Shown here piece by piece: positions 46,038-57,334 of a stretch of 64,000 nucleotides of DNA. Under the pieces are notes generated by a model. That model saw only the letters and a program-made list of their open reading frames with translations, ran no database searches and had not been told where the DNA came from. This DNA is from Dillenia suffruticosa (Eukaryota; Streptophyta; Magnoliopsida; Dilleniales; Dilleniaceae). Within the stretch, counting starts at the first letter, position 1; each line of letters begins with the position of its first letter. The stretch lies in assembly GCA_033439265.1 (NCBI GenBank), contig JAVTVX010000026.1, forward strand, positions 13,021,001 to 13,085,000, written 5' to 3'. A program made the position numbers and the translations under genes.

Positions 46038-49000
46038 TTGATAGTTAACATTATTTCCACCAACATCCATGCCCAACTCAACTCCATTCCCATGTTGAAT
46101 GGTTCAAACTTCAAATCATGGCGAGAAAATCTTCTGATTGTTCTCGAGGTTATGGATATAGACTTTGCACTAAGCATCGACTGTCATCCACCAATTACAG
46201 ATAAAAGTACCTCTGATGAAAAGAGGGAGTTTGAAAGGTGCGAGGGTTGAACCGCATTAGTCTCATGATTATGAAGAAGGTCATTCCATAAAGTTTTAGG
46301 GACACTATATCTGATGCTATTGCTACAGCCAAGGACTTCCTTGTTGATATTGGAAAAAGGTTTGCCAAGAATGAAAAGTCAGAAATTGGTACACTCTTGG
46401 CAAATCTTGTGTCAATGAAGTATAAAGGTCAAGGCAATATTAGGAAGTACATCATGGAGATGTCTCATATCGCTTCAAAGTTAAGAGCACTCAAGTTTGA
46501 CCTCTCTGAGGACTTGCTTGTGCATTTGGTTTTAATATCTCTTCCAGGACAGTTTAATCAGTTTAAAGTAAATTATAATTGTCAGAAAGAGACTTGGCCT
46601 CTGAATGAGTTTATCTCTTACTGTGTCCAAGAAGAGGAAACGTTGAAGCGAGATCGGACAGAAAGTGTTCACCTAGTCTCGACCAAAGGCAAAAAAAGGA
46701 AGCTTGCTAAGGATGCTGCAAGTATGACACCTTAGAAGAAACAACGAAAGGTACCGGGCGAACAGGAAAAGAAAGGATGATTCTTTTGTGGTGCCAAAGG
46801 ACATAGAACAAAGGAGTATACCAATTATCACGCCTGGCGTGAAAAGAAAGGTATGCCTCTATCTTTGGTTTGTTCTGAGGTTAATTTAATTTTAGTATCA
46901 AGACATACTTGGTGGCTAGATTCTGCTGTAACCACTCATATCAGTGCGTCCATGCATGATTACCTAAATTACCGACCGCCAAATGATGGTGAAAGATACG
47001 TCTACGTGGGCGACGACAATAAGGTTCCACTTGAAGCCATAGAAAGTTTAGATTATTGTTAAAGACCGGATTCTTTTTGGATCTGCATGAAACATTTATT
47101 ATACCGTCTTTCAGACGGAATTTGATTTCTATTTCTGTATTGGACAAATTTGGTTTTACTTGTTCTTTCGGAAATGGGAAAGTTAATTTATTTCTTCATT
47201 CAAAAGTAGTTGGTTCCGGTTCTTTATTAGGATCCGATAATCTTTATTTACTTGATACCGTGACTTGTTTTAATGAATCCTTACATACTAGTACTCGAAG
47301 TCTAAAAAGCAAATTAACCAATGAGAATTCCTCCTCGTTGTGGCATAAGAGATTGGGTCATATCTCTATACAAAGAATAGAGAGAATTATGTCAGAAGAA
47401 ATTCTTAATTCCCTTGATTTCACAGACTTTGACATTTATATAAATTGTATTAAAGGAAAACAAACTAATAAAAGGAGTTATAAGGCCAAAAGGATTTCAG
47501 ACGTTTTAGAACTGATTCATACAGATATCTGTGGACCATTCCTTTCGGATTCTTGGAATGATCAACGATATTTTATCACGTTCATAGACGATTATTCAAG
47601 ATATGACTATATTTATCTCCTTATAGAAAAGTTACAATCTCTGGATGTGTTTAAAATTTATAAAACTGAAATTGAAAACCAACTCGGCAAAAAAATTAAG
47701 AAAGTCAGATCTGACCGTGGTGGAAAATACTACGGCAGAAATGATGAATCAGGTGAACAACGTTTAGGACCGTTTGCTCACTTCCTAGAGGATTGCGGTA
47801 TCGTCCCATAACAAACCATGCCTGGATCACCCGCCATGAATGGTGTTGCTGAAAGATGAAACAGGACTCTTCAGGATATGGTAAGAAACATGATTGCTCA
47901 TTTTGTCTTACCTGAGTCATTCTGAGGAGAGGCACTCAAGATTGCAGCATATATCCTAAATAGGGTTCCTACTAAGGCAACTACCAAAACACCCACCTAC
48001 GAACTTTGGACTGGCAGACATCCTAGTCTGAAGCATCTGCTCATTTGGGGTTGTCCAGCTAAGGTTAGGCCTTTTAGGCCCAATGAAAGGAAACTGAATG
48101 CTAAGACAGTTAGTTGCTATTTTGTAGGATATTCTAAAAAATCTAAGAGTTACAAATTTTATGATCCCACAAATAAATTCATTTTTGAGTCGGGAATTGC
48201 CCAGTTCTATAAGAATTTTGAGTTTACGGGGGGAGCTATGGTTAGAGACATTGTCTTTCAAGAGGAATATATTGATATTTCCACAGGTGTTATTAGACTT
48301 GATCAAGTTTCTATCACTGATCATATTCAAAACACAACAGAGTCAGACAATGTTGGAGAACCCCCCAATTCGGAAAAGCAAACTCTACCACCTCAAGAAG
48401 CTATACCATTAAGAAGATCTACTAGAGAAAGAAGAAGTGTAATTCCGGATGATTATGTTGTATTTCTTCATAAACATGATGTTGACATTGGAGTGATGGA
48501 AGATGATCCAATCAACTTCCGTCAAGCCATTGAATGTTGTAACTCTCAAAAGTGGATCGATGCCATGAATGAGGAGATGAAGTCTGTAAAGGACAATGAC
48601 GTTTGGGATCTCATCCCATTGTCTGAAGGTGCGAATCATTGATTGTAAATGGATATTTAAAACCAAAAAGGTATTCGAAAGGCAATGTGGAGAGATATAA
48701 AACTCGTATTGTCGCAAAAGATTTTACACAAAAAGAAGGTATCGATTATAAAGAGACTTTCTCTCCAGTTTCTTTAAAAGAATCTTTTAGGATTATAATG
48801 GCATTAGTGGCATATTTTGACCTTGAGTTACACCAAATGGATGTAAAGACAGCGTTTCTCAATGGTTACATTGATGAAACGATCTATATGTTGCAACCAG
48901 AAAACTTTGTGTTGGGAGATCCAAAGAACTTGGTTTGCAAACTTAAAAAATCCATCTATGGAGTCAAGCAAGCATCTCGACAATGGTATTTTAAATTTCA

Positions 49001-50082
49001 TCAAGTAATCATCTCCTTTAGTTTTTAGATGAATTTAGTTTATGAATATATATACCATAAGTTCTGTGGGAGTAAATATATTTTTCTGGTTTTATATGTC
49101 GATGACATATTGGTTGCCAGTAACGATAAAGACTTATGACATGAAACCAATATCTTTCTCACTAAGAAATTTGAGATGAAAGATCTTAGGGAAAGTTCTT
49201 TCATATTGGGCATTCAGATACACCGAGATCATTTTCAGGATATTCTACAATTGTCCCAAAAGGGATATATTGAAAAGATCTTAACGAGATATGGCATGCA
49301 AGATTCTAAATCAGGTGATACCCCTATAGTTAAGGAGATAAATTTAGTCTCAAACAGTGCCCCCAAAGTGATATTGAGAAACAGGAAATATAGAAGATTC
49401 CTTATGCATCAGCAGTAGGGAGTCTGATCTAAGCTCAGGCATGTACGGGTCTGGATATTGCGTACGTTACAAGAATATTGGGCAGATACTTAAGCAATCC
49501 TGAAATAGACCATTGAAAATCTGTCAAACGGGTCTTGCGATATCTACAAAGAACGAAGGAATACATGCTCACGTATCGGAGGTTTGAATAGCTTGAGATC
49601 ATTGGGTATACTGACGACTTTGCGGGATGCCAAGATAGCATCAAGTCTACAATAGGTTATATCTATATGCTAGCGGGAGGAGCCATTTCTTGGAAGAGTG
49701 CTAAACAGTCTCTTATAGCATCTTTCATAATGGTGGCAGAATTCATAGCGTGTCATGAGGGATCCAACCATGGAATATAGTTATGAAATTTTGTCACGGG
49801 ACTATAGATAGTGGATAGTATTGACAAGCCATTCAAATTATTTTGTGACAATAAATCGACAGTCCTCTATTCCAATAACAACAGGAGCTCGACAAAATCC
49901 AAACACATAAACATCAAGTTCCTGATTGTTAAAAAAAAAGTACAGAGTGGTAGATATCTATGGAGCATATAGGAATAGACTCCATGATTACGGATCCACT
50001 TACAAAGGGTTTGGCACCAGAAGTATTCCTTGAGCACGTTGCTCGTATGGGCGTAATGCCACTTAAGGATATACAGTTTTAG
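46038..50082 (+). pseudogene. copia 3 gag-pol polyprotein, broken
   Basis: Gag begins near 46038 (true start uncertain) with QLNSIPMLNGSNFKSWRENL. A stop follows at about 46248, then gag continues with KYKGQGNIRKYIMEMSHIAS. The zinc knuckle is degraded (FFCGAKGHRTKEYTNYHAW). The protease site reads WWLDSAVTTHIS, normally DSGATTHIS, so its Gly-Ala is altered. Integrase (47335-47900) has SLWHKRLGHISIQRIERI, LIHTDICGPF, RSDRGGKYYGRN and NGVAER followed by a stop. RT (48500-49400) has MDVKTAFLNGYIDETIYML and YVDD at 49095-49106. RNase H contains ISWKSAKQSLIASF and ends at the stop at 50080. About ten breaks are visible. Confidence 0.9.
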
Positions 50083-50466
50083 TAGGAGTATGTAAATTAC
50101 GAATGCTCTATTGATGTAAACATTGAGTTACTACTATTAAATTCTGCAGAATTAAAGATTCAATTTTTATTCACACTCTAATTTGGAATGATCTTACTAA
50201 AGAGGATCAGATAGAAATAGGTATGTTAAAGATCACATTACATGACATTTCCATGCTACACATCCATATCATGATCCATGTCATTCGGTTATATCAATTT
50301 ACGTGACTATTGAAGGTTGAGTTGTGAAAATGTAATAAAAGCCGCATTGATCCTAAATTGATATGATTGATGGACGAGATTGGTTGTAGGTACATTTCAA
50401 TATTGATAGAGAAGTTGAACTCATTCGGCTGTTTCACAATTACATAATTATAAAGTCTTACTTATA

Positions 50467-50481
50467 GCCCAAGTGGGAGAT
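50467..50481 (+). promoter_or_regulatory. copia 3 polypurine tract
   Basis: The stretch cccaagtgggagatt stands just before the 3' LTR, as in most plant copia elements. The 385 bases between the polyprotein stop and this site are 3' untranslated sequence. Confidence 0.75.
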
Positions 50482-51098
50482 TGCTGGATCATTAATCCAT
50501 ACCAGGCTTATATGTTAAAATAATTATGTATTGCATATTGTCAATCCCATAAGATAAGCCCATATGAAATTGATCTGGTAAATTTGAAAAATTAGGTAAT
50601 TTGGGTTTAAGTATCTAAGAGGATATGGAAATAAATAAATGTGTAGATACCAATAGACATTTATTATTTATAATGGATTAAATAAAGAATGTTGAAGGGT
50701 GACTTAAGAATAGTAGAAAAGTTATATAAATTCATATGAATTCGGCAAGGTAACCGGAATAAACTAAATAGGCAAATTTTATTATGAATTTGTAAGTAAA
50801 GTCATCCCTACAACTATAAATACGGGTTATGCTCTCTGAGTCAATGTATCACTCTTCTCCCTAATATCCCTATCATATAGAGAGATTCTGTGAGAATACA
50901 TTTGACCTGGAAGGCCGTGCCTAGGATTCTGCCCAAACGAAGGTCGAATCAAGATTTCATTCTATTCAGTTTTCAGTTATGGAATCAGGTCTAATTTCGA
51001 TCCGTTCTAAGTTTCAATTTCAGTCTGTTAAACTTTTAATTCTAATGATTTAGTACGATATTTGATATGGCTTTGCATTAAATTATTTTTTCCCAACA
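50482..51098 (+). repeat. copia 3 3' LTR
   Basis: It runs from tgctggatcattaatcc to tttttcccaaca and matches 43831-44448. Confidence 0.92.
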
Positions 51099-51382
51099 TT
51101 CCTACCATGTGTTTGAACTTTGCAAGCTTCATAGCAAAAAAAATATTCTTGCCCTTGGATAATTTTGATTATTTAAGGCATTTGATGCGGCCTGCAATGG
51201 TTTCTTATATAAAGGTAACTATTACTCTTGCTAAAACTAAAACAATCTTCTACATTTTGCAAAATAAGATTTACTGGATTTCACCACCTTCCGCGTATGG
51301 ATTGCCATCGCCATTTTTGAGGTTTCAGCACCTGAAAAACCCAGAGTTTGATGTGTGTCAATGGATATCATGAAAGATGGTT
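51099..51382 (+). other. LRK10L-like 3' flank block, right of copia 3
   Basis: It continues the block interrupted at 43830. The part tttgaactttgcaagcttc matches ttcgaaatttgaagctt near 58540, and catttgatgcggcctgcaat matches tttttgatgggtctgcaatg near 58615. A frame across it (51062-51373) starts inside the LTR and is not considered a gene. The solo LTR insertion ends the block at 51382. Confidence 0.55.
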
Positions 51383-53838
51383 TGTCACACCCCGACCCGG
51401 GATCGTGAACAGCCGCCCGTGATCCTGAATGCCGGCTGTATTTTTACAGAAAATCGGACAGAATCTCTCCATATTTCGGAGGTTTCCCAAGTACAATTTA
51501 TCCTGTATAAATCACAACCATCCTGTAATATAATTAAATGGCCATCTCTGTCTCTCCAAAATCAACAATCTCACAGCCAACATCCAGATAACGCAAGGCT
51601 ATAAAAATTTCCAACAACCTAGCCACAAACCTCTACTGGTATGCCCCCGTCAAAGGCATGGACAGCCGCCAGTCGCCCCTCCTGTGATTTAGAAGTGGCA
51701 CCGAGCGATCGTAGAGTACATTTCTAAGACACAACACATTCCCAAATACATACGCAACGAATAAGAAATGCCTCAATGCAATGTTATGCAATGACATGAG
51801 AGTTCCACAATTTAAATGTCTATATTTATACAGTCATCCCAGAATAACACAATGGTCGTCTATAAACCTCAAAATGCATATACATTACCAAAACAAATTT
51901 GCAGTAGAAATATATAATGACTTCTCAACTCTAAATCAGATCTCCCAATGATACCGAGCGTCCTAAAGCAACGCTCCTTGTCAAATACTATCTCTGAAAC
52001 AAGAAGGGAAATGAGGGGTGAGTACTCGGGGAAGAATACTCAGTGAGTGAGTGGGTCAATGCAATCGTCAAATATGAAGTGTGAAACTGGAGTGTCAAAT
52101 CATAAGTATACGAATTATATTTCAAATCATCATGCTTTTTATTTCAACAATATATCATTAGCACGCATTTTCAAGTCAAATATGTATCAAAAGCACTGTC
52201 ACTAAAAATCATAGAGCTGCCAGCCGAAAATGTCCTAGCAGAGGTCTACCGCGACCTATGACAGGCGCACCGGGGGTGTTATATGCAAGTTTATTTAAAG
52301 TGCTCTCTACCCCGGCGTTGGTGACAAACCTCATCCAAGTGCTAGACTTGGAGAGAGTATCCAAATTCTCCCCCTTTCGGGTTCAACCTGGCTAGTACCG
52401 TGTCGTTAATAAAAATCACGACAACTCATGGGATACCCGAGGCCTAGGCATATCCAGACGCCACCAAAGCGTCTCTCACGGTGTCCTTCGTAGCTACGGA
52501 ATAATACATACCAAATCCCTTAAGGCCAAATCCAAAATCGTATCAAAATGTGTCGGAATCAGGTTCACAAACCAAATACAACATATAGTATAAAATGGCA
52601 CATTATACATTTTAACCATATGGATGCATAATTTCAATATTTCACAATTTTTGGACACTCTATCGGTTCACAAAAATCAATTTCAAAACCAGTCAAAACA
52701 TTTCAAACACGCTACAAATCATGCTCATTTAACAAAATATTTTAAAACAGGGTTTACATATTAAACAAAAGTATTTAAATAAATCTCACTCACAGATTTT
52801 GGGGAGGATAGCGCACTCCCCAATAAAACCACAATACGTAGAACAAGACTCCCCTCAATCGAATCATCAAGAAAGCCAACCTAATCAAATCATCACGATT
52901 TTTATCAAATTTCGACTATTGTCAGGGTTTATCATTTTCCTTAAATTCATACAAACCCTAAATTCCTCAATTTATAAACATACTCCAATGTCATCAATTT
53001 CATTCTATTTATAAGTAAATAACAAAATCAAAATCAATCTTAATTCGAATCTAAAACCAACTAATACTACCTAATTTGACAAAGTTTATCCAAAGGTTGA
53101 AGAGATTTCATTTATCTCATCTAGGGTTCCTCAGATCTCAGATCTAGCTTTCGTTCGCCCGTCGATTTGGTCTAAAATCTGAATGTTTCTAAATTTGAAA
53201 CAATTGTGAGCAATTTAAGTCCAATTACTAAAGAAATTCGAAATCCTAGTGCGAAAATCGAAACTTTGAGTCATTTACCTTCGTAGAGGCTCACGGACTA
53301 TCACGGGCCGTCGCAGGCTCGTGGGGCGTGGGCTGGTGGGCCTAGTGGGCCGCGGGCTGGACTGGGTTGCGGGCCTGCTGGCTTGCGGCTGGCGGCCTGT
53401 GGGCAAGGGCGCAGTGGCCCGCTCGCGCGCAGATGCGCGTGCTCTCGGCAGGGACGCAGTGGCTTGCAGGCGCTCGTGCTGTGGCGTGCTAGAGCGATCG
53501 CGTGCTCGCGAGAGGGAGGGTCGCGCTGCAGCGCTCGCGCTCTCACGGGGAAGACTGCGCGGTAGCGCTCGCGCTCTCGCGGGGATGATCGCGCGGCTGT
53601 GCTCGCGCTCGTGTTGGGGGATCATGCGGCGGAGAGAATCGCGCTGCAATCGCGCGCTTGCAGAGGATTGGAGATCGCGCTGCAGTCGTGCGCTCGCAGA
53701 GGATTGGAGCAGCGGCGGCTACGGTGCGCTCGTGGGAGGAAGATCGTGCGGCTGATTCGGGCGGTCGCTCGCGGCGGAGGATGGCAGCGGGAGAGAGAGA
53801 GACGCGGCGGCGGGGAGATGAGGAGTCGGGGAGAGAGA

Positions 53839-53889
<51 letters not shown>

Positions 53890-54014
53890 AGAAGGGGGAA
53901 AGATTATGGCTAAAAGCTCTGATCCCAAATTGGGGGGGTGCTGCGTTTTGTCTCAAAACGCAGCACTCTGCCGCTGTTTTTTTTTTTTTTTTTTTTTTTT
54001 TTTTTGGTGTTACA
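51383..54014 (-). mobile_element. solo 2.6-kb gypsy LTR
   Basis: A single copy of the LTR found at 35480-38158 runs from tgtcacaccccgacccgg to ggtgttaca on the plus strand. Bases tggtt (51378-51382) and tagtt (54015-54019) form a 5-base duplication with one change. No internal gypsy sequence adjoins it, so it is a solo LTR, the usual product of recombination between the two LTRs. It holds a GC-rich block (53280-53800), a GA microsatellite (53837-53887), a stem-loop (53938-53966) and a T-run of about 30 (53976-54005). Long frames on both strands in the GC-rich block (53275-53755) are not genes. Confidence 0.88.
53938..53966. repeat. perfect 13-bp stem-loop in the solo LTR
   Basis: The stem gtgctgcgttttg pairs perfectly with caaaacgcagcac across the loop tct. 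The related LTR has acgcagcgctttg / caaaacgctgcgt at the same place (38095-38123). In element orientation it lies near the start of U3. Confidence 0.9.
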
Positions 54015-54833
54015 TAGTTTTTGCTAATTTATCCCTCTGCCCATAGGATACCAAAAACTGTTGTCAGGGAAAACCTTTTTTTTTTATTTTTCTTTTTATT
54101 TCCTCAAAGAAAAGATAGGTTAATACTTGTATTGCACCCTATGACACGTCGATGCAGGAAGAGTTTGTGGCATAAGAACTAGGACTGTGGAGAGGGAATA
54201 GCAGAATTCTAGAAATCATTGTGTTTTAGTCTTCTGAAAGTCTTGTGCTTCAGGCAGTTTAATAAGGAAAAAGCGACATGGGAGGAGTATCAATAACGGC
54301 AAATAATTTCATTAGGAGTGAAGGATACGTCATTGGACTTTCTTCACATAGCTTTGGACTCATCGAGAGGAAAATCAAGGAGCAACGCGTTTTGGATGGA
54401 CCATTTCTCCATTTATTTTCACTTTGAGATTTTTGTTTGTCTTTTTCCCTCCCTTGACCCCATCATACACGTTCTTCTCGTCCCTACATATGCCCCGCTG
54501 CTTTTATGTTTCTTACTTTCTATGCCAGTGTTTGTTTCTTCCAACAGTCTATTAACTGATAGGGACTGAGGAAGTTGAGCAGGAAAATTTCTCTTTGATC
54601 TCCCTATGCAACCAATAAAATCACAGGGTATGCAATAACCCAAAACAATTTCCGATTCGCGTCCAATCTTTCAATTCCAAAGTCTTCTGCCTAAATTTCC
54701 AGGTCAGCGGACATGTCAAGCCACTTAATCATATTGGATAAGTTATAAAACAAGCATGCAAAAGAAAACAAGAAACACTCGGAGAAGTTAGGAGTTAAGT
54801 TGGTTCTTGGGTGCTGAGTTGCAGAATTAGACT
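54015..54833 (+). promoter_or_regulatory. promoter and 5' region of the open LRK10L-like gene
   Basis: This block recurs before each cluster copy. Recognisable parts are aaatcattgtgttttag (about 54213), gaggaagttgagcaggaaaa (about 54567), the CCAAT box at 54612-54616 and ttccaaagtcttctgcc (54677). A TATA-like box, TATAAAA, lies at 54744-54750, 84 bases before the start codon. The solo LTR ends about 200 bases upstream of the conserved block, so the core promoter is intact. Confidence 0.6.
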
Positions 54834-55643
54834 ATGGCAATTGCTAGTCTAGAACTAGTAGTACTATTATTTATTTTGTTTATGTTTTCACAACACGTGC
54901 TTGTTCACTCAGTTGAAAGGGAGAAGAGATGTCCACCATCCTTTCAGTGTCCAAACTGCGCAGGGCAGGAACTTTTCCCTCCCCTCACAAATTGTAGACG
55001 TCCAGAGTGTGGTCTGTTGAAGATTGACTGCACACACCCAACTCCAATGATCAAACTATTTGATCAGCAAGGCATAGCCGCGTGGTATAGTATCTTGTCC
55101 ATCAAACAAGACCAAAATCAAACAACAATTCTCGACCTAGATCTTGAACATAACCTGCAAAACAACCAGTGTGAAGCGTCCCAGAATGATTCAGTTCCCA
55201 GCTCTCCTCTTGTTTTCTTTACCATGTTAAATCTTACTGTATTCAACTGTAATCCGAGTATTCCTGATCATCCAATTAGTCCTCCTAGAGAGAAACAATG
55301 TAATACGTGTCCAGGCCTAAAAATCGACTACAATATTTCAAACCATGACGATTCAAGTACTGGCACTCCTTCACACGGCCTTGTGATTCGGGTGCCAAGG
55401 ACAGGGGATCCTGAGAAGGAAAAGGAAGCAAGAGAACTGTTTGAAAAAGCCCCTGAAAATATCAAACTTGATTATCATATTCCAATGTCGGTTCAACTGT
55501 CCTCTGACTGTCTTGACTGCGACTACCAAGGCGTCCAAATATGCGGGAAGTTTCATGGTCCCAACAATGGTAACTGGTTATCTCTTCTAGTCTTGCACGC
55601 AGCATGCCTTTTATGTTTTTCTAAGTACAATGCCACAATCTGA
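54834..55643 (+). CDS. LRK10L / WAK-like GUB_WAK_bind ectodomain protein, no kinase
   Basis: An open frame of 269 residues. Residues 1-26 form a signal peptide (hydrophobic LELVVLLFILFMF). Residues 31-139 match the galacturonan-binding domain of wall-associated kinases in its LRK10L form: CPPSFQCPNC, then CRRPECGLLKIDC, with the typical late LTVFNC. A second Cys-rich part (residues 156-237) has CNTCPGLKIDY and SSDCLDCDYQGVQIC, like the WAK_assoc C-terminal domain. N-glycosylation motifs stand at residues 95, 118, 133, 167 and 266. In this family the ectodomain exon is followed by transmembrane and kinase exons; a candidate donor (aatg/gtaact) lies at 55570, and reading through it gives a hydrophobic tail, WLSLLVLHAACLLCF. 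No kinase exon follows before the next copy. It would be secreted or tail-anchored at the cell surface. Ligand and function are not shown by the sequence. Confidence 0.8.
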   Translation: MAIASLELVVLLFILFMFSQHVLVHSVEREKRCPPSFQCPNCAGQELFPPLTNCRRPECGLLKIDCTHPTPMIKLFDQQGIAAWYSILSIKQDQNQTTILDLDLEHNLQNNQCEASQNDSVPSSPLVFFTMLNLTVFNCNPSIPDHPISPPREKQCNTCPGLKIDYNISNHDDSSTGTPSHGLVIRVPRTGDPEKEKEARELFEKAPENIKLDYHIPMSVQLSSDCLDCDYQGVQICGKFHGPNNGNWLSLLVLHAACLLCFSKYNATI

Positions 55644-56455
55644 CACCTCTCTCCCCCTTATCTGGATTGCTATATTTGCTTCGTTTTGATCTACTATTTG
55701 TATTGTAAGGATTTCTTGCATGGTTTCACAAATTTCATACTACTTGAATCTTGGCTGCTTGGAGTTTAGGTATCAAGTTCTGTTCAATTAGTACCACAAA
55801 CTAACGAGTAAAGTTGTTCTAGATGGGAAGACCATAATCTTTGACTTTATACAAGTTCCCAATATCATATGATAACATCTTTAGAATTATTTTAGTAAAA
55901 GATAACAACTGTTTTGTATATAAAAATTTTAACTCAAATGAAAAATATATATATATATATATATATACACCCAAATGTGATTTTTTTTTTTTTGGGTGGA
56001 AGAGTGGCGGTTGACTTGCACCGCCCCTTGGATTTCTTTCACCATCGAACGTACCCTTCAACCTTCTTCATCACCTGTAACGTTTTCTATCCCCACTCCG
56101 ACTTCTATGGGTCATGTTGTCTAGTTGTACCAGTAATAATGGGAATTTGTAGGTTAAGGACTAAAATTGTGTAGAGGACTGATTGTTAATGGATGATACA
56201 ATGACCATCAATCTCAAGAATATGAGTATTTATGGGGTTTATAGAAAATTAATATCGATATTTAACAGTTGGTTGTTATTAATATTTATGGGTTAGTAAC
56301 GAATTAGATGATGATTCAATATTTATTTTATTAATTACTAATCATTTTATCATTTTATTTGAGAATTGATGAATTTTAGACAGCAACTCAATAGGCACCA
56401 ACCACATAGTATTAATATCATGGGAAATTGTAAAAAATCCGGAGCAGAGGAATGC
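55644..56455 (+). other. 3' flank of the open LRK10L-like gene
   Basis: No kinase exon is found in any frame. The stretch cttcttcatcacctgtaacg and ttttct (about 56060-56085) is the same block seen at 31135, 43830 and 58530 in other units. An AT microsatellite (55944-55967) and a T-run (55981-55992) precede it. Frames at 55819-56174 are by-products of the microsatellite region. Confidence 0.55.
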
Positions 56456-57334
56456 TAGAAATCATTGTGTTTTAGTTCCTGTTTTTCGAGAAAGACTATG
56501 CTTCAAGCATGTTTCACGACGAAAAGAGAAGTGCTTACACTTCAAGGAGTAGAAATTACTGGTGAAAAAGTTTAGTACATGAGACCAAGGACTTTCTCTG
56601 CATCCTTCAAAGTTCGTGAGGGTAAAAATCATAGGAGTAACATGTGTTGCACACATGGACCACTTCTCCATTAATCTTTTTGTCGTTTTTCCTCCATTGA
56701 CCCCGTCTTGTATTCTCCTGTCCCCACACATACCCCATAATATTTATATTTCCCCCTCCAGACTGCGCCGCTTCTTTCTTTTTCTCTTTTTTGCCTTGCT
56801 TTACACGAGATCATATCCTTAAAGCGCCATCCCCACTTTTATATGTTCTTTAATAAATATATAATAAGTCTTTATGAGAAAGCCTGGAATTTTTGGTTAG
56901 CGGGTCAATTGGGTATTACCAGACTATTAAGGTTGTAACAAGAGTGGTATGTAAAATGAGCGAGTCGTAATATGATCTTTCATGATATATGTTATATTTT
57001 TGGGATATTACGTTGAATATTTGAGAAGACTTTCAAAAAGTCCATCAAGCTGAGAAGGACAGGACTACGGAAGTTGAGAAGGAAAGAGCCCTCTAACCAA
57101 CCAATGAAATACAACGTACGCCAGAATCCAAGTGTATTTCTCATTTCCCCTGCCTCTATAGTCCATTCTTCCAACTTGTTAGTCTTTGGCCTTTGGTTTC
57201 CAAGTCAACTGCCGTGTCTAATCCATTAGAAGCCCATGGGATATAGGCTGAAGGAAAGAAACATATTGAGAAACCTAGAACAATTTAGAGAAACTAGGTG
57301 ACACTTGATTCTTTGAGGGATAGTTTTTCTGGTG
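56456..57334 (+). promoter_or_regulatory. promoter region of the second LRK10L-like copy
   Basis: It has the same order as in the first copy: aaatcattgtgttttagttc at about 56459, cggaagttgagaaggaaa (about 57069), CCAAT at 57101-57105, tgcctctatag (about 57151-57161, in the TATA position) and ggtttccaagtcaactgcc (about 57196). Inserted AT-rich sequence makes it longer than the first copy's block. Confidence 0.55.

Larger units (their letters stand above)
43831..51098 (+). mobile_element. copia element 3 (Ty1-copia) with both LTRs
   Basis: Two LTRs of about 617 bases, a Met-type primer-binding site, a polypurine tract and a complete copia gene order (gag, protease, integrase, reverse transcriptase, RNase H) are present. 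The bases next to the ends, tttct (43826-43830) and ttcct (51099-51103), are a 5-base duplication with one change. The flanks join into one LRK-cluster 3' flank block, which shows the insertion site directly. Counting by eye over the last 170 or so bases, the LTRs differ at about 17 places, so the insertion is not recent. Confidence 0.92.

Noticed and set aside
51062..51373. Frame of 103 residues after copia 3
   Set aside because: It begins inside the 3' LTR and runs through a non-coding cluster flank.
53275..53956. Long overlapping frames on both strands in GC-rich sequence
   Set aside because: They lie wholly within a solo LTR, consist of Arg/Ala/Ser-rich simple text and are open in several frames at once because the region is stop-poor.
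55819..56174. Small frames downstream of the open LRK10L-like gene as a kinase or transmembrane exon
   Set aside because: They are created by an AT microsatellite and a T-run; no kinase motif (glycine loop, HRD, DFG) is visible in any frame.
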